Source of the DNA: an uncultured bacterium
GTDB lineage: Bacteria > Hydrogenedentota > Hydrogenedentia > Hydrogenedentales > CAITNO01
Direction of reading: 5' to 3'
NCBI GenBank assembly: GCA_937923585.1
Contig: CALDSM010000786.1
Location: forward strand, 1-12,247
DNA length: 12,247 nt
Shown here: piece after piece, positions 11,954 through 12,247 of the stretch
Numbering within the stretch: position 1 is the first letter of the stretch
Layout: each line of letters starts with the position of its first letter
Position numbers and translations under genes: made by a program
Notes under the pieces: generated by a model
Told to the model about the DNA's origin: nothing
Seen by the model: only the letters and a program-made list of their open reading frames with translations
Databases searched by the model: none

Positions 11954-12247
11954 TTAGCCGTCCAAGACGGCCGCCTGGGCGCGCAGCAGGTCATGGAGGG
12001 TCAGCACGCCGAGAATCCTGCCGTCCGACTTGGTGGTGACCACAAGAACGCCGAGGGGCGACTGAATGAACTTGTCCGCCAGTTCACTTATGGTTTGGTC
12101 AGGATGGCAGATGGTCGCCGCTTCGATTCTCGGGGCGCGTTGGGCGTCAAGCGCCCTCTGCAGTTCGTCCCGCGTGACAAGTCCCACCAGAACGCCGTCT
12201 TCCTCCACGGGAAAACAGCGAAACGGGCATGTCTCAAGAACATGGCG
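11954..12247 (-). CDS. CBS-domain protein, C-terminal part (N-terminus beyond right edge); possibly ClC-type chloride channel
   Basis: About 97 residues are visible and the frame is open at the right edge, reading RHVLETCPFRCFPVEEDG before GVLVGLVTRDEL. A GTG at 12208 could be read as a start, but it lies inside the domain, so this is not a separate small protein. The sequence covers the end of one CBS motif (FPVEEDGVLVGLVTRDELQRAL) and a second, ATICHPDQTISELADKFIQS then PLGVLVVT...GRILGVLTLHDLLRA. CBS pairs bind adenine nucleotides and regulate their host protein. The closing GVLTLHDLLRAQ resembles the C-terminus of bacterial ClC chloride channel/antiporter proteins that carry a terminal CBS pair, but the membrane part is outside the window. 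Other CBS-bearing hosts remain possible. Confidence 0.82.
   Translation of the reverse strand, partial: RHVLETCPFRCFPVEEDGVLVGLVTRDELQRALDAQRAPRIEAATICHPDQTISELADKFIQSPLGVLVVTTKSDGRILGVLTLHDLLRAQAAVLDG

Overview
The window reads as a GC-rich chromosomal segment of a Gram-negative-type bacterium: it has periplasmic signal peptides, a periplasmic-binding-protein importer and strong Shine-Dalgarno (SD) sites. GC content is uneven, roughly 70% in much of the transporter operon and about 53% in the dapB-like gene (by eye, from a few 60-base lines). The mix of a liv-type importer with a PaaK-like gene, a GH16 enzyme and dispersed palindromic repeats would fit deltaproteobacteria-like, PVC or candidate-phylum bacteria. 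The sequence alone does not fix the taxon.

Layout, left to right. Positions 1-2094 (minus strand) hold an ABC-2 exporter: an ATPase, then a permease that runs off the left edge. Positions 2162-2251 hold a perfect 26-bp inverted repeat pair, each arm itself a small hairpin. Positions 2354-9168 (minus strand) form one long transcription-order block: livK (periplasmic binding protein), a repeat-bearing gap, then tightly overlapping livH-livM-livG-livF, a PaaK-like adenylate-forming protein with degenerate catalytic motifs, and a secreted GH16 glycoside hydrolase. Positions 9169-9586 are a divergent regulatory region. Positions 9587-10549 (plus strand) encode a membrane-anchored or secreted endonuclease/exonuclease/phosphatase-fold protein resembling bacterial sphingomyelinases. 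Positions 10613-11419 (minus strand) encode a divergent dihydrodipicolinate-reductase-like protein. Positions 11420-11953 are a 534-bp gap rich in hairpins, ending in a C-rich pentanucleotide repeat that is a strong G-quadruplex candidate on the minus strand. Positions 11954-12247 (minus strand) are the C-terminal end of a CBS-domain protein cut by the right edge.

How the genes work together. LivK would capture an amino acid or small carboxylic/aromatic acid in the periplasm, LivH/LivM form the channel and LivF/LivG power it. The translationally coupled PaaK-like protein suggests the ligand may be an aromatic or acyl acid, but this copy has lost the ATP-binding and C-terminal lysine motifs. 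It is therefore more likely a pseudoenzyme (sensor or binding role) or a decaying gene than an active CoA ligase. The most interesting points are this pseudoenzyme, a G9 homopolymer sitting exactly at the livM/livG junction, the G-quadruplex repeat, and the structured leader-like gap upstream of dapB.
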